Source: CAIWHR01 sp963816925
GTDB taxonomy: Bacteria; Pseudomonadota; Gammaproteobacteria; Burkholderiales; Casimicrobiaceae
DNA length: 64,000 nt
Reading direction: 5' to 3'
NCBI GenBank assembly: GCA_963816925.1
Contig: CAWFMY010000039.1
Location: 1-64,000 of the forward strand
In this document: piece by piece, positions 18,903-29,526 of the stretch
How positions within the stretch are numbered: position 1 is the first letter of the stretch
Layout: the number at the start of each line of letters is the position of its first letter
Notes under the pieces: model-generated
The model's input: only the letters and a program-made list of their open reading frames with translations
Told to the model about the DNA's origin: nothing
Databases searched by the model: none
Made by a program: the position numbers and the translations under genes

Positions 18903-21098
18903 ATGGCGATTTCACTGAAACTGCCGAGAGTGTTCGGCGCCCGCAAGGCGGCGCAGGTCGACGCCCTCGACATGCCGACCACGCAGGTGCGCGCGGCGCA
19001 GCCGGGCTACGATCCGCTCGCTTCCGTGTCGATCATGGAGCAGCTGCGCTCGGCGACGTCCGAGATGCGCATGCCGCGGCGCTTGTGGCTGATCGGCAAC
19101 CTGCCGATCGTCCGCCAGTTCCAGGTGCTGGGCGTGCTGCTGGTGACGTTCCTCGTGCTCGCGGCGCTGATGCTGTTCCTCGACGGCCGGATCAACTCGC
19201 AGTCAACGGCGGCTGAATCGACGTCGACCGAAATGCAGATGCTTTCACAGCGGCTTGCGCGCGGCACGGCGCTTGCGGCGCAGGGACAGGCCGCGGCATT
19301 CCCGGGCCTGAAGGACAGCCGCGAGCGCTTCAAGGCGGACCTCGACGCGCTGCAAACCGGCGGCACCGTGCGCGGCGTGTCGCTCGACGTGCCCTCGGAC
19401 GACGCCGTCACCAAGATCCTGCAGGACATCAAGGGACGCTGGGACCGCGTCGACGTCAACGCCGGGCGCGTCCTCGAGAACCAGCAGAGCCTGACCACGC
19501 TCGCGAAGGGCCTCGAGAACATCAACCAGGGCAACAACGCGATTCTCGAGCTCGCGCAGCAGGCGGCGCAGCAGGTCGGCCAGGGGGGCGGCAGCCTGCG
19601 CGAGATCGAATACACGAACCAGCTCGCCGTGCTGTCGCAGCGGATCGCGAAGAACGCCAACGCGCTCGCGTCGTCCGAGGAAATCGACCCCGAAGTCGCC
19701 TTCCTGCTCGGCAAGGACGCGGGCACGTTTCGCGACATCCTGAACGCGCTCCTGAAGGGCAGCGACGCTTTGCGCCTCACGGGCGTGAAGAACGAGGAGG
19801 CGCGGGCGACGCTGACCGAGCTCCAGAAGCGCTTCACGACCTACGACCAGGGCGTGGGGGCGATCCTGCAGAACATGAACCGGCTGGTCGCGGCGAAGCA
19901 GGCGGCGCGCGGCATCAACAGCGAGTCCGAAGCGCTCCTCAACGACACGACCAAGCTCGCGCAACAGTACGAGTCCGGCACGCGCACCCGCTGGGCGCTG
20001 TGGGCGGCCCTCGTGTTCGTCGTCCTCGGCCTCCTGTTCCTGGTGCTGCTGGGCAAGGTGTTCCTGGACGATGCCCGCGTCCGCGCGGTGGAAAGCGAAG
20101 GCGAGAACAAGCGCAACCAGGAGGCCATTCTCAGGCTGCTGAACGAGATGGGCAACCTCGCCGACGGCGACCTCACCGTGCAGGCGTCGGTGACCGAGGA
20201 CGTCACCGGAGCCATCGCCGACTCGATCAACTTCACGATCGAGGAGCTGCGCACGCTGGTCAAGGGCATCAACTCCGCGACCGACCAGGTGGCGAAGGCA
20301 ACGCAGGACGCGCAGGCCATTTCGAACCGGCTCTACGAAGCGTCGCAGCGGCAGAACAAGGAAATCCAGCAGGCGTCGTCGTCGGTGCTGCAGATGGCAC
20401 AGTCGATCAGCGAGGTCTCGCAGAGCGCGGTGCAGTCGGCCCGTGTCGCGCAGCAGTCGCTCGCGGCCGCCGAAAAGGGCGGCCAAGCGGTGCAGAACCA
20501 GATTTCCGGCATGAACGAAATCCGCACGCAGATCCAGGACACGTCGAAGCGGATCAAGCGCCTCGGCGAATCCTCGCTCGAAATCGGCGAAATCGTGGAG
20601 CTCATTTCCGACATCACGGAGCAGACGAACGTGCTCGCGCTGAACGCCGCGATCCAGGCGGCGTCGGCGGGCGAGGCGGGCCGCGGGTTCACCGTGGTGG
20701 CGGAGGAAGTGCAGCGCCTGGCCGAGCGCTCCGGCGAGGCGACGAAGCAGATCGAGGCGATCGTGAAGACGATTCAGGCCGACACCCAGGACGCGGTGGC
20801 GGCCATGGAAAAATCCACCGTCGGCGTGGTCGAAGGGACGAAGCTGTCCGACGCCGCGGGCCAGGCGCTGGAGGAGATCCGCAAGGTGTCGCGCGAACTC
20901 GCCGAGCTGATCGGCAGCATTTCCGCGCAGACGCAAAAGCAGTCGGCGTCGGTTTCGGACGTGACGCGCGGCATGCAGGGCATCCTCAAGATCACCGAGG
21001 AGACGACGGAGGGCACGAAGCAGACGAACGTGTCCATCGGCCAGCTGACGCGGCTCGCGGCCGAGCTCCGCAGCTCCGTCGCGGGGTTCAAGGTCTGA
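18903..21098 (+). CDS. pilJ: Type IV pilus methyl-accepting chemotaxis protein PilJ
   Basis: 731 residues. Two membrane segments, VLGVLLVTFLVLAALMLFL (about 80-100) and WALWAALVFVVLGLLFLVLLG (about 365-385), flank a helical periplasmic part with the PilJ-type sensor repeats (MLSQRLARGTALAAQGQ and LAVLSQRIAKNANAL). A HAMP-like region (LNEMGNLADGDLTVQASVTED) precedes the signalling hairpin, whose tip is DITEQTNVLALNAAIQAASAG. A strong GGAGGGGAGC ribosome site stands before ATG 18903. It should sense surface or pilus cues and control PilL. Confidence 0.93.
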   Translation: MAISLKLPRVFGARKAAQVDALDMPTTQVRAAQPGYDPLASVSIMEQLRSATSEMRMPRRLWLIGNLPIVRQFQVLGVLLVTFLVLAALMLFLDGRINSQSTAAESTSTEMQMLSQRLARGTALAAQGQAAAFPGLKDSRERFKADLDALQTGGTVRGVSLDVPSDDAVTKILQDIKGRWDRVDVNAGRVLENQQSLTTLAKGLENINQGNNAILELAQQAAQQVGQGGGSLREIEYTNQLAVLSQRIAKNANALASSEEIDPEVAFLLGKDAGTFRDILNALLKGSDALRLTGVKNEEARATLTELQKRFTTYDQGVGAILQNMNRLVAAKQAARGINSESEALLNDTTKLAQQYESGTRTRWALWAALVFVVLGLLFLVLLGKVFLDDARVRAVESEGENKRNQEAILRLLNEMGNLADGDLTVQASVTEDVTGAIADSINFTIEELRTLVKGINSATDQVAKATQDAQAISNRLYEASQRQNKEIQQASSSVLQMAQSISEVSQSAVQSARVAQQSLAAAEKGGQAVQNQISGMNEIRTQIQDTSKRIKRLGESSLEIGEIVELISDITEQTNVLALNAAIQAASAGEAGRGFTVVAEEVQRLAERSGEATKQIEAIVKTIQADTQDAVAAMEKSTVGVVEGTKLSDAAGQALEEIRKVSRELAELIGSISAQTQKQSASVSDVTRGMQGILKITEETTEGTKQTNVSIGQLTRLAAELRSSVAGFKV

Positions 21099-21173
21099 CG
21101 TCGCATTGACGCAGGGACCGGCGCCGGGCAGGCCCGGTTCTTGCTCAATCGACCGGAATTGATTGGACCGACC

Positions 21174-24100
21174 GTGGCCACCGACTCCGCATCCGACTTC
21201 GACCTGGGACCGCTGTCCTGGGTACAAGGTGAAATCGACCAGGCGCTGACGCGCGGCCTGGAGTCGCTGGCCGCGTATCGCGCGACGGGCAAGGACCTCG
21301 CTTCGCTGAAGCACGCGCGCACGCATATCCACCAGGCGGCGGGCGCGATCCAGATGGTGGGCCTCGACGCGGTTGTCGCCTACACCGACGAAGTCGAGCG
21401 CCAGATGGCGCGCCTCGAGGAGCTCCCCGTTCGCGACGCACAGGTCGCTTGCGAGCAGATCGAGCGCGCGTGCAAGAAGCTGCGGATCTTCCTGGACGAG
21501 CTTGTCAACGGCGCCGCGCCCGTCCCGCTCAAGCTGTTCCCCGAGTACGAAACGATGCAGCGCGGACGCGGCGTGAAAGCCGCCTCGCCGACCGACCTGT
21601 TCTATCCGGATCTCGGGCCGCGGGCGCCGAAACTCGGCACGCCGCAGGTGATACCTGCCGCAAAGCTTCCGTCCTACATGGTGAAGCAGCGCCGCCTCTA
21701 TCAGCGGGGCCTGCTGTCGTGGCTGCGCGGCGTCGACGACGGCGAAGGTGCGAAGGCCATGCGCGATGCCGTCGCAGGCATCGAGGACGCGACGACGCAA
21801 CCCAACCTGCGCGCGTTCTGGTGGACGGTGGGGGCGCTGCTCGACGCGCTGGTCGAGCATGGGCTCGAGTCCGGGTTCGGCGTGAAGCAGCTCGCCGCGC
21901 GGGTCGACCTGCAGATCCGCCGAGTCGTCGAAGGCTCCGCCAAGGTCGCCGACCGGCTGCGGCGGGAAGTCCTCTACTACGTCGCGATCAGCGCGCCGGT
22001 GGCGCCGTCGGTGCAGGCGGTGCAAAAGGGCTTCAAGCTGTCCGGACTCATTCCGTCGGCGGAGGTGCTGAACGCCGACCTCGTGCGCATCCAGCCGCAC
22101 CTGCGCGAGGCGCGCGAATCGCTCGCGTCGGCGAAGGACGCCTGGCTGAAGTTCGCGTCGGGGCGCGCGGAGAACCTGCCGAAGCTGAAGCAGACGCTGG
22201 CGACGGTCCACAAGCACGTTGCCGAAGTCGGCAACGGCACGCTGATGAAGCTCACGGCCGGACTGGTGGAACGCCTCGGCAAGATGCCGCAGACGATCCC
22301 CGAGCCGCTGGCCATGGAATACGCGACCGGAATGCTGCTCGCGGAGAGCGCGCTCGAGAATTTCACGAGCCTCACCCCGGATTTCCCGAAGCAGGTCGAG
22401 ACGATGCTGTCCCGCCTCGACTCCGCGCGCACGCTGCGTCCGCTGGCCGGAGCAGCGGCAGTGCCGCTGCTGGACGAGATGTCGAAGCGGGCGCAGGAGC
22501 GCCTGCTGCTGGCGCAGGTCGGCCGCGAGATCCAGGCGAACCTCCGCCACATGGAACAGGTGCTCGATGCGTTCTTCCGCGACAGCACGAAGCGCGCCGA
22601 GCTCGCCACGCTCGGCAAGGACAGCCAGCAGATCCGGGGCGCGCTGAAGATCCTCGGGCTTCCCGACGCGGAGCGCCTGCTCGCCCTTTGCCAGGAACAG
22701 ATCGACACCTATTCGAACGCGGAAACGGTCGTGTCGAACGACGACCTCGAGCTCCTTGCGGAGTCGCTGTCCGGTCTGGGCTTCTACATCGAGGCGGTCG
22801 AGCAGCAGCGACCCGAGCGCGAGCGCCTGATCGCGCCGCTGCTCGCGCGGCGGCTCGGCGAGGCGCCGCAGCAAGCGGAAGCCGACACGGGCGACACGGT
22901 CGAGGCCGCCGTCGAGGAATTGCGCAACGCATTGCCGGCGCTCGTTGCCGAAGTTCGCCACGCGCCGGCGGACGAGTCGGCGCGCGCGCTGCTCCGCTCG
23001 CGGCTCGAGGATCTGCGCAACGACGCCGAACTGATCGGCGACGCCGATCTCACCGCGCAAGCGGCCGCCGCGCTGGCCGAGTTCGATGCGGGCGGCACGG
23101 CCACGCTCACCGCGGCGGTGTCCGCGATCGCCGCCGCCGGCAGCGCCGCGCCGGCGCCGGCGATCTCCGAGGAAACGCAGCGGCTGCTGGACACCGACGC
23201 TTCGGGGCTCGACGCCGAGCTCCTCGACATTTATCTCACCGAGGCGCGCGAGGTGCTCGACACCGTCGCCGCGCAGCGCGCCGTTCTCGAGGAGAACCAT
23301 GGCGATCGCGAAGCGCTGCGCACGACGCGACGCCAGTTTCACACGCTGAAGGGCAGCGGACGCATGGTCGGGTTGACCGAGCTGGGGGAAATCGGCTTCG
23401 AGGTCGAGAAGATCCTCAACCGGCTGCTCGAGGAAGATCATGTCGTGACGCCGCGGGTGCTGGAAATGGTCTCGGTGGCGGAGCGGAGCTTCCGCGCGTG
23501 GGTCGCGGGATTGTCGGAATCCGGTCGCGTCGTCGCGGACCCCGCGGAGCTGCATGCCGCGATCGCGGCGGTCGAGGCGGAGCTGCCGCCCGGCCGCGAG
23601 TCCGTGCTGACGCCGACGCCGCCGGCGCCGCAGCCGGAGCTGCACGTGGTCCCGCCGGCGCCGATGGTCGAGACCGCCGCGCCGCCGCCGGAGCTGCACG
23701 AGGGCCTCGCCGGCGCCGATAGTTGAGACCGCCGCCCCGCCGCCCGCACACACCGCAGTGGAACATCGCGGCACCCGACGCCGCGCCGTCCCTCGTGATG
23801 CCGATGATCGAATTGCCGGAAGTGGGCGCCGCGCTGACGGCCGCCCCATTCGCGGCGGCACCCGCTCCCGAAGTCCCGCTTCCGAATCTCGAGTTCGAGA
23901 TGCCGGTGCCGGTTGCGATCGACGAAATCACGATCGACGACGGCACGACCGGGAATACGGCGGCCGACGCGCACGCGGATGTCGGCGCCGTGTTCGACGA
24001 GATCACGGTCGGCGAGGTCTCGCTTTCGACAGCGCTGTTCGGCATCCTGGTCGAGGAGGCCCACCAGCATCTCACGACGCTCGCGCACGAACTCGAGGTG

Positions 24101-27071
24101 CTGCAGTTCGACGCGAAGCAGCGCCCGTCGGCCGCGATGGTGCGGGCGAGCCACACGTTGTGCGGCATTCATCGCACCGGCGGCTTTCCGCTGGTCGCCG
24201 CCACCGCGAAGTCGCTCGAGCAGACGTTGCTCGCGCTCCAGCAGCGCGAGCCGCCGCTGCCGGGCGCCGTGCTGCCGGTGCTGGCGCGCGCGGTCGAGGG
24301 ACTGCGGGCGTTCGTGGGCCGCATTCACGACCGCATGGGCTTCACCGCGACGGATGCAATGGAGGCCGCCGAAATCCAGCGCGAGCTCGAAGGCTTGCGG
24401 CAGGAGATCGACGCGGAACCCTTGGTTGCCGATGCCGAATCGCAGGCGGAACACGAGGCCGCGCGCGACGAGCACGATGAGGCGCGCGCCCGCGGACCCG
24501 TCGTGGTTCCGACTGTGTCGCCTGGTGTTTCGTCGACGGCACCCGCCGAGGCCAAGACTTCGCACGGGGTCCCCGTCACTCCAGCGCTGCCGCCGTGGAA
24601 CGGCCCGCGCACGTGGTGCCGGCGCCACCCGCCGAGCCGGAAGTGCTCCTTGCGCAGCCTGTTCCGGACCCGCTGACCGACATCCGCGACGAGGTGGACC
24701 AGGACGTCCTGCCGATCTTTCTCGAGGAGGCCGCGGAACTGTTCCCGCAGGCGGGCGAACAGGTGCGCGCATGGCGCCGCCGGCCGACCGACGTGGAAAG
24801 CTCGAACCAGCTGCGCCGGACGCTGCATACGTTCAAGGGCAGCGCCCGCATGGCGGGCGCGATGCGTCTCGGCGAACTGACGCACCACATGGAGTCGCGC
24901 CTCGACGTTGGAGGCGTGGCCGCGCCGGCGACGCCGGCGCTGCTGGATGCGCTCGACGACGACCTCGATCGCATCGCGTTCGTGCTCGAAGCGCTGCGCG
25001 AAGGCAAGGTCAACGTGCCGCTGCCATGGGCGGCGGTCGGGTCGGAGGCGCCGGCCGCGCCGGAGCCGGAACCTGCTGTGACCCCATCCGTGGCCGAAGC
25101 GGTTCCAACGCGCGTCAAGGAAACGCCGGCGCAACCGGCGCCACCCGTTGGCGCGCCGCAGACGGTGCCACCGACAGCGCCACCGACAGCGCTGCCGGCA
25201 GCGCCGCCTGCGGCCGCTGAAGCCGATTCGGGGCAACGCGCCCAATTGCGCGTCCGCGCCGACATGATCGACCGGCTCGTGAACGAGGCGGGTGAAGTGG
25301 CGATCGCGCGTGCGCGCGTCGAAGGCGAATTGCGCTCGCTCAAGGCGAACCTGCTGGAGCTCACCGGAAGCGTGATCCGCCTGCGCTCGCAAGTGCGCGA
25401 AATCGAAATCCAGGGCGAGTCGCAGATCCAGTCGCGGATGAGCATGACCGGCGAGTCCGCGGAGGGATTCGATCCGCTGGAATTCGACCGTTACACGCGG
25501 TTCCAGGAGCTGACGCGCTCGCTCGCGGAAGGCGTCAACGACGTCTCCACGGTCCAGCAGTCGCTGCTGAAGAACCTGGACGATGCGGACGCCGCTCTGG
25601 TCGCGCAAGCGCGGCTGTCGCGCGACGTGCAGCAGCAGCTGTTCTCGATTCGGACGGTGCCGTTCGGCAGCGTGTCGGAGCGGCTCTACCGGATCCTGCG
25701 CGCGACGGCGAAGGACCTCGACAAGCGCGCAAACCTCGAGATTCGCGGCGGTGCGACCGAGCTCGACCGTTCCGTGCTGGAAAAGCTGGTCGGGCCGCTC
25801 GAGCACCTGCTGCGCAATGCGCTCGACCACGGCATCGAGTCGCGCGCCGCGCGCGCCGCCGCCGGCAAGGCGGAAACCGGCGAGATCGCGCTCACGGTGC
25901 GCCAGGTCGGCAACGAAATCGCGATCGAGATCGTCGACGACGGCGCCGGGATCAATGTCGAGCAGATTCGTGCGCGCGCAATCGCCCAGGGGCGCATCAC
26001 GGCCGACGCGACGCCGACCGAAGCGCAACTGATCGAGTTCATTTTCCTCCCGGGCTTCACGACGGCGACCAAGGTCACGCAGCTGTCCGGCCGCGGGATC
26101 GGCATGGACGTCGTGCGCGCCGAGATCGCCGCGCTGGGCGGCCGCGTCGAGGTCACGACGCAACCGGGCCATGGCACGACGTTCCTCCTCTATCTGCCGC
26201 TCACGCTGGCGGTCGCGCAGGCCGTGCTCGTGCGCGCCGGCGGCAGGTTGTGGGCGCTGCCCTCGCCGATGGTCGAGCAGGTCCAGCAGATCAAGGCCGA
26301 GGCGCTCGTCAACCTGTACGTTGCCCGCAAGGTCGAATGGCAGGGCAAGAGCTATCCGTTCCACTACCTGCCGCGGCTCCTCGGCGATCCCCATCACAAT
26401 CCGGAGACCGCGCGCTACAACCCGGTCCTGCTGCTGCGCTCGGGGCAGAACGTCGCCGCCATCCACGTCGACGAAATGGTGGGCAACCAGGAAGTCGTGG
26501 TGAAGAACATCGGGCCGCAGCTCGCCCGCGTCTCCGGCATCGCCGGCGCCACCGTGCTCGGCAGCGGCGAGATCGTGCTGATCATCAATCCGGTGCAGCT
26601 CGCGCAGCGTCCGGACGTTCCGGTCTACGACCCGAACGTGGAGCGGATGGCGCCGACGTTGCCGAAGATCGGCCGGCGCAGGCGCCGGCGACGGCGGGTC
26701 CGCCGCTCGTGATGATCGTCGACGACTCGCTCACGGTGCGCAAGATCACGAGCCGGACGTTGACGCGCGCCGGCTTCGACGTGATCACGGCAAAGGACGG
26801 CATCGATGCGCTCGAGCTCCTCAACGACCGGACGCCCGACGTGATCCTGCTCGACATCGAGATGCCGCGGATGGACGGCTTCGAGTTCACGAAGACGATC
26901 AAGAACGAGCCCAAGAACGCGCACATCCCGATCATCATGATCACCTCGCGGACAGCCGAGAAGCACCGGAACCGCGCGCAGGAACTCGGCGTCGACCTCT
27001 ACCTCGGCAAGCCGTACCAGGAAGAGGAGCTCATCAAGCACCTGCGCGAGATGCTGGCGCTGACGCTGTAG
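21174..27071 (+). CDS. pilL: Hybrid CheA-type histidine kinase PilL/ChpA, several apparent frameshifts
   Basis: About 1,965 residues, the giant size normal for ChpA-type kinases. It carries several histidine-phosphotransfer-like domains: an N-terminal degenerate one (HIHQAAGAIQMVGL), one with FHTLKGSGRMVGL, a degenerate one with SHTLCGIHRTGGF, and one with LHTFKGSARMAGA. Then come the dimer domain, the ATPase core (LLRNALDHGIESR, DDGAGI, GRGIGMDVV), a CheW-like regulatory domain and a C-terminal receiver (MIVDDSLTV, VILLDIEMPRMDGFEF, LGKPYQEEEL). The frame changes at 23701-23770, 24560-24660 and 26675-26700, always in linkers. GTG 21174 fits the domain start; TTG 21141 is an alternative. Confidence 0.9.
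23637..23734 (+). repeat. Imperfect 44-bp direct repeat in the pilL linker
   Basis: Copies at 23637-23680 and 23691-23734 share gagctgcacg at one end and gccgat-gt-gagaccgccg at the other. The first encodes the Pro-rich linker PPAPMVETAAPPP. The second has one extra base near 23701-23712, so it reads into a TGA at 23724-23726. Removing that base restores PIVETAAPPP, direct internal evidence that this frame break is an insertion. Confidence 0.6.
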
Positions 27072-27090
27072 CGCAGTCCGCCCGGCGCGC

Positions 27091-27723
27091 CTATCTCGAC
27101 TGCACGTACGCGGCGACCGCCTGCATTTCCTCCGGGGTCAGGTCCTTGACAATGCCGTGCATCACCGGGGCCTTGCGCACCAGCGATTGTATGTAGTCGA
27201 GCTGGCTCAGGATGTATTTTGCGTGCTGCCCGGCAAGGCGCGGGAAGGCGGCAATGCCTTGGGCATCCGCTCCGTGGCAGGTCGCGCATGCCGGAATGCC
27301 GCGACCCGGGACGCCCTTGTCGAACAGCTCCTTGCCCTTCGCGACCGTTGCCGCATCGCCCGGCCGCCCGGGCGCGGGCGGCTGCTTCGAGTAGTACAGG
27401 GCCACGCTCTTGATCATCTCGTCGTCCAGGTTGTAGGCGATTCCCCACATGAAGTCGTGCGCGATCTTTTCCTCGCGGGTTTTCGCGCGGAACGCCTCGA
27501 GTTGCGACTCGAGATAGCTGGCATTCTGCGCCGCGAGGATCGGGAACTCCGGCGATGTGCTGATGCCGCGCGGACCATGACAAGTCGAACACAGGTTGAC
27601 CGCTTTCTCCTCGCCGGCCTTCATGCGATCGACGTCTGCCGGCGTCGTGCCGACCTGAGCCGTGGCAACGGTGATCGCGCCTCCCAGCACGGCACCGAGG
27701 ATCGCCCTGCGAATGTTTTTCAT
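27091..27723 (-). CDS. Diheme cytochrome c4-type protein
   Basis: 210 residues with a signal peptide (MKNIRRAILGAVLGGAITVATA) and two class I cytochrome c domains. Heme sites are CSTCH (in VNLCSTCHGPRG) and CATCH (in IPACATCHGADA). Methionines after each (HDFMWGIAYNL and KAPVMHGIVKDLTPEEM) are candidate axial ligands. FPRLAGQHAKYILSQL is typical of cytochrome c4. It should be a periplasmic electron carrier feeding a terminal oxidase. It starts 20 bases after the cytochrome-porin gene ends on the same strand, so the two are probably one operon: an outer-membrane donor followed by its periplasmic acceptor. Confidence 0.88.
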   Translation of the reverse strand: MKNIRRAILGAVLGGAITVATAQVGTTPADVDRMKAGEEKAVNLCSTCHGPRGISTSPEFPILAAQNASYLESQLEAFRAKTREEKIAHDFMWGIAYNLDDEMIKSVALYYSKQPPAPGRPGDAATVAKGKELFDKGVPGRGIPACATCHGADAQGIAAFPRLAGQHAKYILSQLDYIQSLVRKAPVMHGIVKDLTPEEMQAVAAYVQSR

Positions 27724-27743
27724 CTTCGATCTCCTCCGGACGC

Positions 27744-29177
27744 TCAAAATGCCACCCATGCGTTCAGGAACAGCGTGTTGTTGTCGTTGGCGTTGCGGCC
27801 GTTGCCGTCGTAGTTGTTTTTTGCGCCATCGAACTTGTTGTACGCCGTGTATTGCAGCATCAGGCGCACGTTCTGGATCGGCAGATAGTCGAGCTCGACG
27901 ATGTAGCCATTGCTGTTGGGGGTCCGGGCGTTGCCGTCGGCATCCGTTCCGTACAGCCCGGCGTCGGCGCTGCCCGTGGTCGAGAAGTACGCGACCGTCG
28001 CGCCGTACTTCCGGTCGTAGTAGTACGTGCCCTTGAGCTTGAACGTCTTGAGCGTGTCCGTCGGATTGTCCGGGGTTGGCCCGGCGCCGATGCCTGCCCC
28101 GGTATCCTGAACCGCTGCGTAGCTCGCGTTATAGGACTGGCGCTCGTCGATGTAGGTCGCCTGCGCCGTGAACGTGTGCGGATCGGTGATGTATTGATAT
28201 TGCGCGTCGACGGCCACGTCGCGATAACGATCCGTCGCGGTGGAGGTGTCGAGGTTGCTGGGATACCGGTTCACGATCATGCCGTAGGTGCCGATCATCG
28301 CCGAATTGGCGCCCCACTCGTGGCTGAGGGCGAAGCGCCAGTACGGATTGTTCCAATCCTGGATTGCGGCGACGCCACCGTCGGTGTGGGTATCCTGTCC
28401 GGAGCGCAGGAACGCGAACCCGTTGTTCGCCGTGTGGTAGACGGAGAGTTCGGCGTACACCATCTTCTTCCACCAGACGTAGCCGCCGAGGCCCGCGACC
28501 TGCTGCCCCAGTCCGCCGTCGATCTGCGTTGCCGCGGCCGGTGTCGAAGCGAGCGGCGACGATGTGTAGGGAAAGCCGAACGCCGGCGTGCTGTTCCACG
28601 GATCCTGCACGGTCGGGTTGTTGTTCAGCGTCATCCCATAGATCAACTCGGGTATCTCGGCGTCGGCGCCGCTGTACCTTCCCACGAGGCGAAAGTCCGT
28701 GTTGTCGATTCCGCTGTGGCCGACGAGGTGCCCGTCGGCGTTGGTGGCCAGGTTGTCGTAGGTCCACTGCACGAAACCGCCGAAGTAATCGGTGACCTTG
28801 CTCGCGAGAAAGATGCTCGCGCCGGTGAACACGAGGTCGTTGTTGCGCGCATTCACGGGAACGGTGTCGCCCGTGTCCGGATCAGTCGCGTTGTTGTTCC
28901 GGGTGTTGGTGACCGACGCTTGCGCCATGACGGCAAGGGGGACGAAGTTGAATCCCTCCTTGGTGAGCGGCGCCTTGCCGATCGTGTAGCCCGTCAGCTT
29001 GAAGTAGCGCCCGTACGGTGTCAGCTCGGGGAAGCTCACGTGGCAGGCGATGCATTCCTGTCCGGTCTGCCGCGCGAACGACGGCACCGCGTTCGCCTGT
29101 CCCGCAATACCTGCCCAAAGCAGCAACGCGAGCGCGATGCCGCGCCCGAATGCTGTGCCGGTGCGACGAAGATGCAT
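27744..29177 (-). CDS. Fused monoheme cytochrome c-outer-membrane porin (Cyc2-like)
   Basis: 477 residues. After a signal peptide (ending GQANA), the mature start VPSFARQTGQECIACH carries one CXXCH heme site, then FPELTPYGRYFKLTGYT. The remaining 400 or so residues are alternating strands rich in Tyr, Asn and Thr ending in AWVAF, an aromatic C-terminus typical of outer-membrane barrels. One heme domain joined to a porin is the architecture of Cyc2, the outer-membrane iron oxidase of iron-oxidising bacteria, and the FARQTG-x2-CxxCH pattern resembles that family as I remember it. A related porin-cytochrome with another role is possible. ACGGGAG upstream of the ATG is a good ribosome site. Confidence 0.7.
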   Translation of the reverse strand: MHLRRTGTAFGRGIALALLLWAGIAGQANAVPSFARQTGQECIACHVSFPELTPYGRYFKLTGYTIGKAPLTKEGFNFVPLAVMAQASVTNTRNNNATDPDTGDTVPVNARNNDLVFTGASIFLASKVTDYFGGFVQWTYDNLATNADGHLVGHSGIDNTDFRLVGRYSGADAEIPELIYGMTLNNNPTVQDPWNSTPAFGFPYTSSPLASTPAAATQIDGGLGQQVAGLGGYVWWKKMVYAELSVYHTANNGFAFLRSGQDTHTDGGVAAIQDWNNPYWRFALSHEWGANSAMIGTYGMIVNRYPSNLDTSTATDRYRDVAVDAQYQYITDPHTFTAQATYIDERQSYNASYAAVQDTGAGIGAGPTPDNPTDTLKTFKLKGTYYYDRKYGATVAYFSTTGSADAGLYGTDADGNARTPNSNGYIVELDYLPIQNVRLMLQYTAYNKFDGAKNNYDGNGRNANDNNTLFLNAWVAF

Positions 29178-29526
29178 GTGGACTCCCGTTTATTGAGAAC
29201 GCTCGTCGACGGCCGCAATTTCGCAATCCTCCACTCCGCATGCGCGTCGTCTGCAGCCGACTCTAGGCCGCCCGCTTGCGAGGATTCTGATGTGGATCAA
29301 CCAATTTGCAGTCGCACCGCAATTCGGAAAATTGCGTTGCAGGAATTGTGCGATCGACAGCGAATGGTCAGCATTTCGTCAGGCAATTGTCAGAAACCAA
29401 CGTGAATGCGCGCGGCCTTGTTCAAGCCCCCGGCGGAGTGCGCCCGGGGTCCCGGCAGGGGGTCGCCGGGGTGGTTCGGGGCGGGCCGGTATAATTCGGC
29501 GAAACAGCCTCAAGGGGGAAAGCCGC
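29178..29526. other. Divergent intergenic region between cytochrome-porin and EF-G-like genes
   Basis: 349 bases with no convincing gene. The centre (about 29290-29390) is AT-rich relative to the surroundings and repeats the word AATTGC several times (caatttgcag, ccgcaattcgg, aaaattgcgttgc), which could be binding sites or chance in an AT-rich patch. The right end carries the EF-G promoter box. No clear promoter for the minus-strand cytochrome operon could be fixed. Confidence 0.4.
29490..29495 (+). promoter_or_regulatory. Probable -10 box for the EF-G-like gene
   Basis: A perfect TATAAT at 29490-29495, 31 bases before the ATG, in otherwise G/C-rich sequence. No convincing -35 box lies 16-18 bases upstream, so only the -10 element is claimed. 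A purine-rich AAGGGGGAAAG ribosome site follows just before the gene. Confidence 0.4.

Noticed and set aside
19245..23861. A very long open frame on the minus strand opposite pilJ and pilL
   Set aside because: It is rich in Arg, Leu and Asp with no motif, mirrors two well-recognised genes, and is expected when stop codons are rare in G/C-rich DNA.
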